Shown one piece after another: positions 49,032 through 62,478 of a stretch of 64,000 nt of DNA. The stretch is from the NCBI GenBank assembly GCA_026545225.1, contig CM048845.1:18073001-18137000 (forward strand), given 5' to 3'. Below the pieces are notes generated by a model. The model had not been told where the DNA came from. It ran no database searches and saw nothing but the letters and a program-made list of their open reading frames with translations. Numbering within the stretch: position 1 is the first letter of the stretch; every line of letters starts with the position of its first letter. The translations under genes were made by a program, and so were the position numbers. Source of the DNA: Cornus controversa. Lineage: Eukaryota; Streptophyta; Magnoliopsida; Cornales; Cornaceae.

Positions 49032-49515
49032 TTAACCATTATATACATACATTAAATGATGATGGATAAATGGAGCTGATTCGGATCCCTTTAATTTAAC
49101 TTCTGAATTGATATTCAAATATGGGGTTGTAGGTGGAAATGGAAGATAATCATCACAATGGTTAATGTGATGGAGGTCAGCCATCAATCATTGCTCCAAC
49201 CAAGACATAATCCATTTATTAAATTTAATATCACATAATTGTATATTTTTTATTTCATAAAGTTATCATACAATTAACCATTATATACATACATTAAATG
49301 ATGATGGATAAATGGAGCTGATTCGGATCCCTTTAATTTAACTTCTGAATTGATATTCAAATATGGGGTTGTAGGTGGAAATGGAAGATAATCATCACAA
49401 TGGTTAATGTGATGGAGGTCAGCCATCAATCATTGCTCCAACCAAGACATAATCCATTTATTAAATTTAATATCACATAATTGTATATTTTTTATTTCAT
49501 AAAGTTATCATACAA
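49032..49515 (+). repeat. Perfect-looking tandem duplication, 242-bp unit
   Basis: Unit 49032-49273 (ttaaccattatatacatac to ttatcatacaa) is followed at once by 49274-49515. I found no difference between the copies by eye. The unit is non-coding. Confidence 0.93.
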
Positions 49516-49517
49516 TT

Positions 49518-52010
49518 GTTAGTGCCCATTTCGCTTGTGCATATTCGGTTAGAATAACCTTTCATACCACACATTATTGTCCACCCATTACAAGTAGTTT
49601 TGAATCATGATCTCAAGATAGTCGTTTTGTTGTGATGCTCCATAATGGACTGTCTTTCTCTTGATTTGATAACCGAAGTGGAGCAAGCAAGTCCTCTGAC
49701 AATTGCGTTTTTCATCTGTCCACAGATTATATACAACCCCAAAAGGTCATCACTTATTTAAAAAGTGCCTTGATTTTGAAAATATAGATGCGATGTTTAC
49801 TTAAGGAGTGGTAAGTTTTATTTTTGCAAAGCCTTTTATTTTCTAATTATTACCTGAAGTTAGTGCTTACATTTATACTTAGGCGTTATATTTCATTGAT
49901 TACATGGTAATATATCATCATGCTGGGTAGAACTTAATATGTGAAGTGCTGAAGCAGGGTCATACTGCTTCACTCTTTGCTTGGGTATTGGATTAATTTT
50001 GGGAGATCCAATTGATAGGGCTAAAAGGATCCAAATGATAACTTTCATGCAGAGATGTAGTGTGCATATGTGAAGTGAAATTTTGTCAGTTAATGATGAA
50101 ATTGGTGATTACGCATTACACTATCATAAGGCAGCAATCTTCCTTTCTCAAATTGCAATAGATATGTGGTAATAATCATTGGCCTATGATTGATGATCTG
50201 CTAACATGGACTTATTGGTGCGATCGTTACGTCATTGATTATCATGTGCATTTGTTGTGGTCCAACGATGATCTATGGCTAATTCTAAGGTGGGCAGATT
50301 TGTTCATATACTATGGTTACATTTCTTACTGGTTGATTGATCCTTGGGGACAATGTATTGTGGGTTACAAATTGGAACCATTTCTGTTTCAAGGATAAGG
50401 AAAATGAAAAGGAAGCGTGGTAAGGAGACATATCTAGGACACCATATGTAAAATACAATTACTTAACCACATACGTGGAAAACTTAGATTAGGAAAAAAC
50501 TACAGGTAAGGCTTTGTAGCCCCAGAGAACCAAATCCACTATTGTCGAAGCAAAGTACAACAGACTCTGTCCCAGACTTACACCCACTCCACTTTGATAA
50601 GAACTTGATGCAAAACATCTCAAGTTTACTATTGCGACTAACTCGTCTAATTGCTGTAGACTTTCAGCTAACATCATAATCATTGCAGAACGGTAACTGG
50701 AAAAAAATGAACACTCAGTAAGTATTCTGTCCCCTTTGTAATGCGATCTTCTTTTCCTTCCTCACCAACGAATAGTTATAGAAAAAACCAATCCATTAAC
50801 TTGATTAAGAAGAAATCTATCAAGCAGTCTTCGAACAATTGATCAAGCAAAGAGAGCCAACCAAAATCACTCAGCGAATGTGTGTATGGTCGCAAAAATA
50901 TAAATAGAAAAATAAAGTTCTCTGTAGAAAAATATCTTAATCCTTTCTTTATCTAAAAATATCTGTTTGATGCGTATTGAAAGCTTCGTAAAAGCACAGT
51001 GAGAAAGAAATCATATAAGGTTTTTATAAATGTTACAAACCTTTATTTTCCTTGAAAAATAAGTTAAAAATCAATAGAAAACAAGTCCCAATGTTTAAGA
51101 AAATTTTAGTGTCAAATTCGGGTCAAAATAGGACACTGCAGATCAAAAATTCGCCACCAAAAGCATTAGACAGGTCCAGGGCTTGCCCTGCAGATTCATG
51201 AAGTGTTGAGACCTCATGGACCGGTCCAACCTTGAAAGTTTTCAAAAATTATTTAAAAACCCCTCTTCTCAAGGTCGGAACCTCCCTGTTTGAAATATAT
51301 GTGTTCTCACCACTTTCCCTGGACTATGTGACTCCTATACTTGATCAATGATGTCCTTATGCAATTGGAACCATCCGAAAACTTTAATTTGTACAAATCT
51401 TTGCACAGATCATTGATGCATTCTTCTAAATATTCAATCTTTATCACTTTGAAGAACATTTGCATGGTTGGTGTAGAACTTCATGCTCACTCTGAGACTA
51501 CAATTACATGATCAATTACAAGAATATAAATAAAATATTACAACTCGATCATGTATAGTTTTGACACATAAAATTGCCAATTACAAAAATATACGTCACA
51601 ATTATAATGTGTTGCGACAATTGAGAAATCAAATAGATGATTGATCACGACAAGTTTATAGATAGTTTAAAAGAGGAATAATCACTCTATGTCAATTGTT
51701 TTCCTAAAGTGATGGTGGGATCCTTGAACTATAAGTCAGATACATTAGGGCTTTTATCCCTTATAAATGAGTTTGTTGATTTGATCTGATTCATACTTGC
51801 TTCAGTATGAATTGTGGCAGTTTTACCTAAAGTGAACTAAAAGGGATTTTTCACTTATTTGTTGACACTTAAATTCCATATAAGCATTGTGGAATCATGA
51901 CTTATAGATAGTAGCTACATTCACCAATATCATTATTACCTCAATTGCCAGCTTCGTACATTAAACTCCCTTCCTTTTTTCTCTTTAATAAAATCATCTA
52001 AATACTGTTG
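49518..52010. other. Intergenic stretch before the gypsy element, no recognisable gene
   Basis: AT-rich with only short frames on both strands. Nothing matches a family I know. Confidence 0.5.
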
Positions 52011-52413
52011 TGTCACGCCCCAAAATTCGGACCGCTGGGACTCTCCCGGACCGACCCGAATCCCGAGTGTGAATCCGTTCACCCAACGTGTCCCAAAGGT
52101 CAATAACACACATCATACATAATCAGTGGAAGCATTTCTTACACATCAAAACCATTGATTTCAATGGTCATTCTAAATATGGAATCCCACGTGCACAACA
52201 CACTCATCCATTCACTCATTGTAAGTCAACTTAACTCACTTTCAGGACTCATCATTTCGTGTGTTTGGAATTTGAAGCTAAAACCTACACCATTGGATAG
52301 AGAATCCAAAAATACTCATTTTCAAAAAAACCTACACTCAATTTCAATTTAAAACGAAGAAGTTATGTTTGATTGAAGTTTGGGGCAACTTCCGGGGCAT
52401 GCTGTAAAAAGTG

Positions 52414-52606
52414 ACTTCGATCCATCGAAGTGATGAGTTCGATGTATCGGGACTTCAATGCATCAAAGTGTTTTGTTCGATGCATCGAACAAGTATCACC
52501 CAAAAATAGCTATCGGGACTTTTACATTCCAAAATCTCTGCAGGTTTTTCGATGCATCGAACTGGCAACTTCGATGCATCGAACTAGATGCTTCGATGCA
52601 TCGATT
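52414..52606. repeat. Palindrome cluster in LTR A (TTCGATGCATCGAA)
   Basis: Seven related sites. Perfect ones are TTGTTCGATGCATCGAACAA at 52473-52492, TTCGATGCATCGAA at 52548-52561 and 52570-52583, and TCGATGCATCGA at 52593-52604. Near-perfect ones begin at 52415, 52437 and 52452. The right LTR keeps the same cluster at 60054-60246. Confidence 0.92.
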
Positions 52607-53308
52607 TGCCCCGAAGCTGAAACTTTGCAAATGGTCCTTTTTGACCTTCTAGGCCATTTCTACCAACATAATTCATTCCAACAACCTCCAATTCATATAA
52701 GAAAGGAGTTTACATCATTCACAAGTTCTAAATCATGCTCATAATCAAATCATACACCAATATGAGCCATTCTCCCTTAAAACATACATCATTCATATTG
52801 AAAGACATCCATCAACTTCATTATCTCATCAAATGAAACCAAATGCTCTTAAAAAGTATTACATGAACAAATCAATTGTTTTATCATATTTAACAAGCTC
52901 ATAGTCCAAGCATACACACAAATTACATTTGTCCAAAATATAACTATAACTCAAAGAGAAAGATCTCATGTCACAAGCCGGCATAGATAGCCATAAAAAT
53001 ATACAATATCCAAAATGTATCAAAATCTTACAAGAGTTTCACTTGGACACTCAAGTCTCATCTGTCATCGGTGCCTTATTTGTAAAAGAGTTTAGAATAA
53101 AGGAGTGAGCACCACTGCGGCTCAGTAGGAATGTCTAAAACACAATTCTGCAAGTTTTGTGAATACCACATAAATATACATTTGCATTTAATATGTTGAG
53201 AAATTATGCACATAACACAACCATATCATAAGCAAGGTAGAATGCAACATGATATGCACAACTCCCTCATCTTTTCCATACATCCATTGGTTTCCAATCC
53301 CACCTATA

Positions 53309-53436
53309 GAGGGTTACCTTTACCAAAATACCTCTTAAGGGTTACCTTTATTGGAATACCTCACTACATATCAATCCATGAGGGTACCTTGACCGGAATA
53401 CCTCACAAGGGTTACCTTTACCAGAATACCTCGCCG
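53309..53436 (+). repeat. 28-bp tandem array in LTR A
   Basis: Four copies of agggttacctttaccaRaat plus acctcNNa, beginning near 53310, 53338, 53380 and 53407, with a short spacer after the second. Confidence 0.8.
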
Positions 53437-56400
53437 TTTTACCGAATGGATTCCACCGTCCACATTGAGCTCACATCCTTCACCATGTTAATAAAGATGA
53501 ACCCCATAATCTAATCTAATCTAATGTACATGCATAATTTATAAGCAATGAGGCGTTTGACAATCACATTTGTACAAGTTCTCATTTAAACATCATATGT
53601 GTCTACAATGAACATGTTTCACATCTCCATATCTCACATAACCACGTATCCATCACCTTTAACCAATTTCACAAATTCGACAATTAAATCATGCCTTTCA
53701 AAAAGAACACATCTCTAAAGCAATTTATCAAACACATATGAGTCACTTTCACAATTACACATGAACCCATCAAATAAATCCATAAATCGATTCCAACATG
53801 CTTATAAATTCCTCTAAGGAATTTATAAACATATGATTACATCAACCAACAGTAATATTACATTTAATGATAAAAAAATACATGCTTGAACATTGAAAAA
53901 GATGTAATTACTCCACATAACCAATTGGTTGTCATAGACAACCAATATATTCGTAAAAAACTCCGAATTTTATTTGTTAGGCATCCCTACCTCAAAAATG
54001 AAGGTCTTCCAAGCACTTCTAAAAATTCCAACAATGTCAACCTTGCCAAACTGTAACTTTGATCAGTTCAAAGGAAAACCCTAGCCGTCCCCTACGTATC
54101 TCCCTTATTCGGCGGAGCTTGAATCACGCCCAAAGGCTTCTGAAATCTAGAGAGAAGGAAGAGAGGAGAAGAGGAAAAGGTTTAGAGAGAGAGATCCGTG
54201 AGAAATGGCTGGGACTCTCTCAGCCACATGTTTTAAAAACATCTAGTGTGCAAAAAGACCAAAATGCCCCCGGGCCACTTAACTTACCTTTCCGGACTCC
54301 GTTTTTGATTTTGAAAACTCCTACAACCTCAAAATTACTTCCTCTACTCTCTAAACATTCTATCTAAGCCATTCCCAAAAATAAATATTTTTTTAAAATT
54401 TTTTGAATTTTTGGGCCCACTTAAGTCACATCTCGGGCCCCAGTTTGACCAAAAATTTAAACTTCTCCAAATCTTCTAAAAACTTGCCAAAACCTTTAAT
54501 ACGTTATCTAAACATGCATTCTATGTTTAAAACACACATAAAATCATTTAAAGTCCTAATATGACAATTAAATAAAAATTCAAGAAAATCGGCCAAAAAT
54601 GGTCACGATCTTTACAACCTACCCAACTTAAAAGGATTTCGTCCCCGAAATCAAGTCATACCTGGAGGAAACAAGTTGGGATACTTAGAACGAACTTCCT
54701 GCTCTCATTCCCACGTAGCTTTCTCAACATTGTGATGATGCCACAATACCTTGACCAAGATAATGGTCTTTCCCTTCAGAACTTGCTCTCTAGCATCAAG
54801 AATCTGTATCGATCTTTCCTCATAGGTGGCATCCTCATCGACCTCAACGTCTACCCAACTTAGAACATGTGATGGATCATGTTCGTATTTCCTCAACATT
54901 GAAACATAGAACATATTGTGGACCTTCTCCAATTGTAGCGGCAAAGCCAACCTGTAGGCTACCGCATTGACACACTCAAGGATCTCAAAGGGTCCAATAT
55001 ACCTTTGTGACAACTTGCCCCTCTACCCAAAGCGCATCAACCCTTTTCGTGGTGAAACTCTTAAGAACACATGGTCTCCCACCTCAAAGGATAACGGTCT
55101 CCTCCTCCGATCAACATAGCTCTTTTGTTGACTCTGAGCTATCAACAGTCGCTGCCTAATCAACTTGATCTTTTCTGTAGTCTCATGCATGATGTCTGGT
55201 CCTAAGGCTGCGGTCTCGCACACCTCAGTCCAACAAACTAGAGATCTACAAGGTCTGCCGTACAATGCTTCAAATGGTGCCATCTCAATACTGGCCTAAT
55301 AACTATTGTTGTACGCAAACTCCACAAGTGGCAAATGGTCCTCCCAACCACCGCCAAAATCAAGTATACAAGCACGAAGCATATCCTCCAATATCTGTAT
55401 AGTACGCTTTGACTGTCTGTCAGTCTGAGCATGGAATGCTGTACTAAAATGCAACTCGGTGTCCAACATTGTTTGGAATCCCTGCCAAAATCTCAAAGTG
55501 AACCATGGATCCCTATCCGACATAATGGATACTGGAACCTCATGTAATCTCACAATCTGCTCTACATACTGCTTACTGAGTTTCCTCACATCATCATTCA
55601 ATCTCATAGGCAAGAAGTGAGCTCTTTTGGTCAACCTATCCACAACAACCCAAACCGTATCATTGCCCTTGTTTGATCTTGGAAGACTCGTAACAAAATC
55701 CATGGTGATATGTTCCCATTTCTATTCCGACACTAGTAATGGTTACAACAACCCAACCGACTTTTGATGTTTCGCCTTCACTTACTGACAAGTAAGACAC
55801 CTCGCTACAAACTATGCCATGTCTTTTTTCATACCTCACCACCAATATTGGTGCCTCACATTGTGATACATCTTGGTGCCACTAGGATGAACTGTAAAAC
55901 GAGAATGTTGAGATTCTCGTAATACGTCATCACGACAATCTGAAGGAACTACCATCAACCCTCTGAATCGTAGACCCCTATTAGAATGCAAGGTCCAACC
56001 CGCTACTGTAGTACCATTAACGATCTGTGAGTGAATAGACTTTAACTCACTATCTTTCTTCTGTGCCTCAATCACCTTACTCACAAGCATTGGTTGAGCT
56101 ACCAAGCTAAACAACGTAGATGGCTCATTATCATCATTGAAATGTAATCCCAACTTCGAGAAATCTTTCATTCCTGAATGGCTATGCTAGCTAGAGTCCC
56201 ATGAGACTTCTTACTCAATGCATCCGCCACTATATTTGCTTTACTCGGGTGGTATTGCAAATCAAAATTGTAGTCCTCCATGTACTCAACCCATCTCCTC
56301 TGCCTCATGTTCAATTCCTTTTGGGAGAAAATGTACTTGAGACTCTTGTGATCCGAATAAACCTCAAATTTCTCACCATACAAGTAGTGTCTCCACCCTT

Positions 56401-59400
56401 TCAAGGCGAAGATCACCGCTACTAACTCCAGATCATGCGTAGGATAGTTGTGCTTGTGAGTCTTTAATTGTCTAGACCCGTAAGCAATTACTCTATCACA
56501 TTGCATCAACACACAACCTAGTCCGCTCCCTGAAGTATCACAATAAATCACATATCCCAAGCCACGCTTGGGTATCACCAAAATAGGAGCTGTAGTTAAC
56601 CGCTTCTTCAATTCATGAAAAGCCAACTCACATGTTTCGTTCTATGCAAATTTCACACCCTTACGAGTGAGTTGTGTCATAGGCGCTGCAATACTAGAAA
56701 AGTCCTTCACAAACCTTCTATAGTAGCCTACCAACCCAAGAAAACTCCGAATCTCGAAGACATTCTTCAGACTCTCCCAACTTATCACGGCCTCAATCTT
56801 AGATGGGTCTACTGAGATTCCACCTTCGGAAACAACATGCCCAAGGAATTTCACCTCTTGGAGCCAAAACTCACACTTTTCATACTTCGTATACTATCGG
56901 TGTTCTCTAAAGATTTGCAAGACCGTCCTCAAGTGAAACTCATGCTCCTCCTCCGAAGATGAGTAAATAAGTATATCATCCATAAACACTCCACAAAAGT
57001 GTCAAGGTACTCATGAAATGCGCAGTTCATTAAGTCCATAAATGCAGTTAGTGCATTAGTCAAACAGAATGGAATTACAAGGAATTCATAATGTCCATAA
57101 CGTGTACGAAAAGCCATTTTATGAATATCCTCCTCCTTCACCTTCAATTGATAATAACCTAACCTTAAGTCAATTTTTGAGAAATAGTGAGCCCCCTTCA
57201 ATTGATCAAATAGGTCATCAATCCTCGGCAATGGATACCTATTCTTGATTGTCACATGATTCAACTTTTGATAATCAATGTACAATCTCAAGGCACCATC
57301 TTTCTTCTTAGCAAACAACACTGGAGCTCCCCATGGTGACGCACTCGGTCTAATGAAGCCCTTAGCTTTCAAATCATCTAATTGATGCTTCAACTCCATC
57401 AACTCCATTGGTGCCATATAAATAGGCGCCGTATCGGGCATAATATCAATCCCAAACTCTACCTCTCTCTTGGGAGGCAAATCTGTCAAATCCTCTAGAA
57501 AGACATCCACAAATTCACACACCACTGCTGGATATACCTCTCTCAAAACCTCCTCCCTCTCAGCCAAAAGACTAGCCAAGATAAAACTATGCCGCTCACG
57601 ACTGCTAATGTCATAACATGGTAAAACATAGGTGTCATTTCGATCTCCCATAAAACAAAAGCAATTGCCCTCGGGTGTACAAATCGTCACTCTCCCTCTA
57701 AAACAATCAATGGTCGCATGAAACTCCGACAACCAATCCATCCCAAGGATGGCATCAAAACTACTCATGTCTAGGAGAATGAAATCAAATTTAAGTGTCC
57801 TCCCAGCTATCTCAATAGCACATCCCCGACATACTCTATTAAGGATCACCGTACCGCTCACTGGCGTATCAACACAAACTGCTCTACCCAATGGACAAGT
57901 CTATAATCCCAGTGCCCGTGCAAATGATGTCGCAATAAATGAATAAGATGCACCAGAATCAATCAATACACGTGACTAAGAACTATATACCAGAAATATA
58001 CCTCTAACCACTGAGGGTCCTGCTGAGGTGTCTGAGCATGTTACTGCATAAACCCTGTCCTGTGCCCTTTGATCCTGTGCTCCACCAGCCTGAACACCTA
58101 ACTATTGTGTGGATGTACTAGGGGTAAATCCCCTCACTAGTCTCGCACTCTGTGCATACATAGCTGGTTGTGGTAGAGGTATAGCTTTATGGTTTGACTG
58201 TGCAATCGCGGTCTGAGCTGGCCTCTACTGAGCGTCTGTCCACTCCTAACATACCCACTCTGCTGTGGTCACTCTTTCCTCATATGCCTTTGCTATCCAC
58301 AACCAAAACATGTCACCGTGCTAAGTTGTAGCATAGGACAATTTGTTTTGATGTGTCCTGATTGCTTACACTGGTAACACACCCTCTTCGGTCTAACAGA
58401 TGTCAAAGGCAAGGGAATAGTAGGGGTAGAATGTGCCATAGGCTGTCCCACTGAATGAGAAGGACCACCCTTGAATTTCTTCCTCGCCTGTCCTTCCGAA
58501 TGCACTCTCAAAGACTTGTTTTACCTTAATGCCTCCCTCTTTTCTTGCCTATCCTTCACTTCAGCTTCTGCCGTCAAGGCCTTCTCTACCGCCTCGGCAT
58601 ATACTTTCAATCCCAAAATTGACATATATGGCCTCACCGAATGATGAAGGCCATTAATGAACCTCCATGTCTTCTCTTCCTCATTTCTCATCACTTCGGG
58701 TGCGAAGCGTGAAAGGGAGATGAATTTGTTTTCATACTCGATCACGGTCATGCCATCATGAACAAGTTCCTTAAACTCCTTCCTCAAGGCCCTCATCTTT
58801 GGTTTAGGAAAGTAATGCTTAAGGAATAAAGTCTTGAACTCTTCCCAAGGCATCGTCTCAACATCATATCGATCACTCACCTTCTTCCACCAAAGTTCTG
58901 CTCCACTCAAAAACAAATATGTGGCAAGAATGACTTTCATGCTATCATCGGGCATAGACATCATCTTCAAGTGTTTCTCCACTTGCTCCAACCAATTATT
59001 CGCTATTAACAGATCCGAACATCCCTCAAAGCTAGGAGGCATCAACTTCTTAAATCGAGTGATGAATTTGAACCTCTTTTCGGCCTCATTTTCTACCAGT
59101 TACACTACCAGTTGTTGCACCTCACTAGCGGCTATCCTAACAAAATTGCGAAGTGCCGCAGTCATGTTAGCAACCAAACGATCTCCCTCGAGAACTCCGC
59201 TCCCAACTCTTCCTCCACAATGTCTAGGTGGTATATTTCTATCAATTCAAGATATAATTCAACACAACAAGTTATCACACGTTTTATGTTCAACATGATC
59301 AAATAACTACACAATATACAACATGCTGTCATCTTTGCACGTATTATATAGACATGCTTTTCAACACATATTTAATCACATATACATGTTCTCAAGTCAA

Positions 59401-59635
59401 CACATAACATATATGCATGTCATCATGGAGCACGTCTTCATTTTAACATATAACATACTACACATGTTATCACATAAGCACTCATCATGTAAGGACATCT
59501 CGCATGCACATAAATTTCCACATCAACTGTGTCATGTCCACACGCGTTTCTAGGCTATCAAACCCAAGGTTCTAACCAATTCAAAAATACACTTGGTATA
59601 ACCCTTACCCATCGCCCCTAGGTATTCGACCTAGT

Positions 59636-59647
59636 GCTCTGATACCA
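59636..59647 (-). other. Primer-binding site of the gypsy element
   Basis: On the minus strand TGGTATCAGAGC follows the end of the 5' LTR (…ATGACA) after three bases. It is complementary to the 3' end of initiator-Met tRNA. Confidence 0.9.
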
Positions 59648-59650
59648 TTC

Positions 59651-60507
59651 TGTCATGCCCCAAAATCTGGACCACTGGGACTCCCCGGACCGACCCGAAT
59701 CCCGAATGTGAATCCGTTTACCCAACATGTCCCAAAGGTCAACAACACAAATCATACATAATCAGCGGAATCATTTCTTACACATCAAAACCCTTGATTT
59801 CAATGGTTATTCTCAATATGGAATCCCATGTGCACAACACACTCACCCGTTCACTCATTATAAGTCAACTCAACTCACTTTAAGCACTCATCACTTCTTT
59901 TTTTTTAGAATTTGAAGTTAAAACCTACATCATTGGATAGAGAATCCAAAAACACTCAATTTAAAAAAAAATTACACTCAATTTCAATTTAAAACGAAGA
60001 AGTTATGCCTGATTGAAGTTTGGGGCAACTTTCGGGGAATGCTGTAAAAAGTGACATCGATCCATCGAAGTGATGAGTTCGATGTATCGGGACTTCAATG
60101 CATCAAAGTGTTTTGTTCGATGCATCGAACAAGTATCATCCAAAAATAGCTATCGAGACTTTTACATTCCAAAATCTCTGCAAGTTTTTCGATGCATCGA
60201 ATTGGCAACTTCGATGCATCGAACTGGATGCTTCGATGCATCGATTTGCCTCAAAGTTGAAACTTTGCAAATGGTCCTTTTTGACCTTCTAGGCCATTTC
60301 TACCAACATAATCCATTCCAACAACCTCCAATTCATATAAGAAAGGAGTTTACATCATTCACAAGTCCTAAATCATGCTCATAATCAAATCATACACCAA
60401 TATGAGCCATTCTCCCTTAAAACATACATCATTTATATTGAAAGACATCCATCAACTTCATTATCTCATCAAATGAAACCAAATACTCTTAAAAAGCATT
60501 ACATGAA
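59651..60507 (-). repeat. Gypsy element 5' LTR (right copy of LTR A, truncated)
   Basis: About 857 bp aligned with 52011-52870. Similarity stops abruptly after cattacatgaac at about 60507, where sequence of another LTR begins. The palindrome cluster at 60054-60246 is kept. Confidence 0.88.
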
Positions 60508-60595
60508 CCTACGTGATTGGTTGTTGATTTTGGAAGAAGGTCGAAAAGTAATGAGAGTTTAGATCCCTAGGGTGCAAACCCCTAAACTTGGTTAA

Positions 60596-60771
60596 TTTGG
60601 TTACTTTAGACCATCAGGTTAGTAGCCCGTAAAGTCAGATTTGGTTACTCTAGACCATCGGGTTAGTAGCCCATAAAGTCAGATTTGGTTACTCTAGACC
60701 ATCGGGTTAGTAGCTTGTAAAGTCAGATTTGGTTCCTTCTAGACTTTTGGGTTGATCACCCATCAAAATAG
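60596..60771 (+). repeat. 44-bp tandem array in LTR C
   Basis: tttggttactctagaccatc, gggttagtagc and Nataaagtcaga repeat with starts at 60596, 60640, 60684 and 60728. The last copy is diverged. Confidence 0.88.
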
Positions 60772-61592
60772 ATATTATGGATAATTAACCCATTTAGTGG
60801 TTATTCGGTAGTTTTACGACAACTCCCACCATCGTGTCATTCCGAAACTTACGTGGTTTGGTACTTGAGTGTTATTATTGAATTGTGATAATCATGTTGA
60901 TATTGTGTGGCATTTTTCTTGAAATTGAGTAATGTTAAACATGTTTCCCCATTTAGCTTTAAATTGAAATCTCATTGAGCATGTGCATTATTGTATGCCA
61001 TGTAGCGTGTAAGGATGTCATGATAACATTTTATGTGCATTGGAAGTATGCCATATAGTATAGGGGTGCCATGTTTGCATTCATATAGGTTGCGTCGAGT
61101 CGATGCATAGGTTGATTTGAGTATCTTTACTGAGCCGCTGTGGTGTTCACCCCTTTCTCCCCCAACATTTTTCAAATAATGCTTGAGGATGGATGGGAAG
61201 GACGTAACCAATCACTTTAAATATTCGGATATATTTTGAGATCTTATGTATAGATTATATATTTGGCCATCCATGTCGGCATATGGCATGTGAATTATGT
61301 AGACTTGGTGGTTACATTCTTATATATGTAACTCGTATTTATCATTCAGAATTCATAAGTAAAGACAATGAATTTATATATGTTTATTGTGGAATTTTAT
61401 AGAAAATGTATAAGGATTATGGGCTTATTATGATTCAAATGCATGATTTTAGAACATGTGCATGATGATTTAGTATTTGTATATGTTATAGGTGTTAAAC
61501 GAATGATCCTAGGTTGTTAGGATGAAATATTGGACACAAAAATGGCTAATGTATCAGGTTGAGGAATTTTACATAAGTTTAAGTCGAGTGTA

Positions 61593-61724
61593 GTTTGAGG
61601 GGCCTCAAAATGCAGTTTGAGGAGCCTCAAAGTGCAGTTTGAGGCACCTTAAAGAGCCTTTTTGAAAACACTAACTCTTCTGGAAGTTTCAGGTGACTCA
61701 AAGTGAAGTTTGAGGCGCCTCAAA
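61593..61724. repeat. Palindrome cluster in LTR C (TTTGAGGCGCCTCAAA)
   Basis: TTTGAGGCGCCTCAAA is perfect at 61709-61724. Near-perfect forms with centres GG, AG and CA occur at about 61594, 61617 and 61639. The motif has no sequence in common with the LTR A palindromes. Confidence 0.88.
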
Positions 61725-61959
61725 GTCCCCTGACCCTTAAAAACTTAAAATTTCATGCTTTGGGAATGAAATTGAACTGGCATGGATGCATAGACCGATG
61801 TGGGGTCCACAAGGGTGAATAATGATGAATGAATGAGCATAGAAATATGTGTTTATAATATTGCTTCGGCGGTTATGTGTTTATAGATGAACTGGTTCAC
61901 TCTCAAAATTTGGACTTGGACCGAGGGAGTCTCGGTGGTCCAGATTTTGAGGCTTGACA

Positions 61960-62138
61960 TGACATATCCTAATGCCAACATCATTCTACTAAGAGCTGTT
62001 CTAGGTTGAGCTTGAGTCTCCTCTTGTGTTTCCCTAGCAATTTTTCACATGGTTGCAACCATGTGATTCATAAATTGCTTTCCATCAATAGGAGCTGCAG
62101 CTGCTCATTTGCGAGCTCTTCGTGGTGGTATCTTGATA
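61960..62138 (-). mobile_element. Gag start of a second gypsy element (element B), fragment
   Basis: Minus-strand translation gives AAAAPIDGKQFMNHMVATM, then KIARETQEETQAQPRTALSR and MMLALGYV, typical of the beginning of a chromovirus Gag. It lies downstream of the primer site at 62360 and is cut off by LTR C. Confidence 0.7.
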
Positions 62139-62359
62139 TATAGATAACAAGAAGACACTTAAAACCAAAACATGTATATTACCAACCAATTCTCCTCATG
62201 CTTACCCAACGTCATGTTAAGTCACTTCACAAATTAACATATCATACCAAAGAAGTAAGTACATAATCATATTCCATGTAACATGTCCTAGTCCTTAACC
62301 TCAAATAAACACATAGTCAAAATATCACCATTTGTCCTCGGATATTCAAACTCGGTTAA

Positions 62360-62478
62360 GCTCTGATACCAAGTTGTCACACCCCGATTTCTGATTCTTG
62401 AAAACTAAGAGTGATTCAATTACACGTCATCACCTCACATCAACAATCTCACTATGATATCGCGCTTTGATACTAAGT
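62360..62478 (-). repeat. Duplicated primer-site/LTR junction of element B
   Basis: gctctgatacca (62360-62371) then TGTCACACCCC (62375) is followed 104 bp on by a second junction: gctttgatacta (62464-62475) then TGTCACACCCC (62479). The intervening text is LTR-end-like. Confidence 0.75.

Larger units (their letters stand above)
52011..54618 (-). repeat. Gypsy element 3' LTR (LTR A, full length, about 2.6 kb)
   Basis: On the plus strand it starts TGTCACGCCCC. The far end is placed near ctttaca at 54612-54618, where a polypurine-like tract (ttgggtaggt on the minus strand) precedes TGTAAAG. It contains a palindrome cluster (52414-52606), a block gtgagcaccactgcggctca (53105-53124) and a 28-bp tandem array (53309-53436). 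The far boundary is approximate. Confidence 0.75.
52011..60507 (-). mobile_element. Ty3/gypsy chromovirus (Tekay/Del-like), broken, 5' LTR truncated
   Basis: Oriented on the minus strand. The left (3') LTR runs 52011 to about 54618 and the right (5') LTR 59651 to about 60507. A primer site gctctgatacca lies at 59636-59647. Parts in order: gag capsid domain (about 59045-58521), zinc knuckle CYQCKQSGHIKTNC (about 58400-58355), protease region (57890-57690, [11 protein letters not shown]), reverse transcriptase (about 57500-56650), RNase H (56626-56168), integrase (about 56100-55000), and chromodomain (about 54830-54690, ILDAREQVLKGKTIILVKVL, WHHHNVEKATWE). The C-terminal chromodomain and 2.6-kb LTRs fit Tekay/Del. 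The coding frame is interrupted about ten times. LTR copies differ by several per cent, mostly transitions, suggesting insertion a few million years ago. Confidence 0.92.
60508..61959 (+). repeat. LTR C: related chromovirus LTR fragment in opposite orientation
   Basis: The plus-strand end ggtggtccagattttgaggc then ttgaca (61959) matches the 3' end of the LTR A type. Inside, actgagccgctgtggtgttc (61129-61148) is the reverse complement of the conserved LTR A block. It carries its own palindromes (61593-61724) and a 44-bp array (60596-60771). No primer site follows, so it is a fragment or solo LTR. Confidence 0.75.

Noticed and set aside
52430-52744. Open frames with repeated FDAS and RCIE motifs (also 60070-60384)
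   Set aside because: The repeats come from the palindromic DNA motif gatgcatcga in the LTR, not from a protein.
60596-60771. CRISPR-like array of regularly spaced repeats
   Set aside because: Units are contiguous 44-bp tandem copies without unique spacers, inside a plant LTR.
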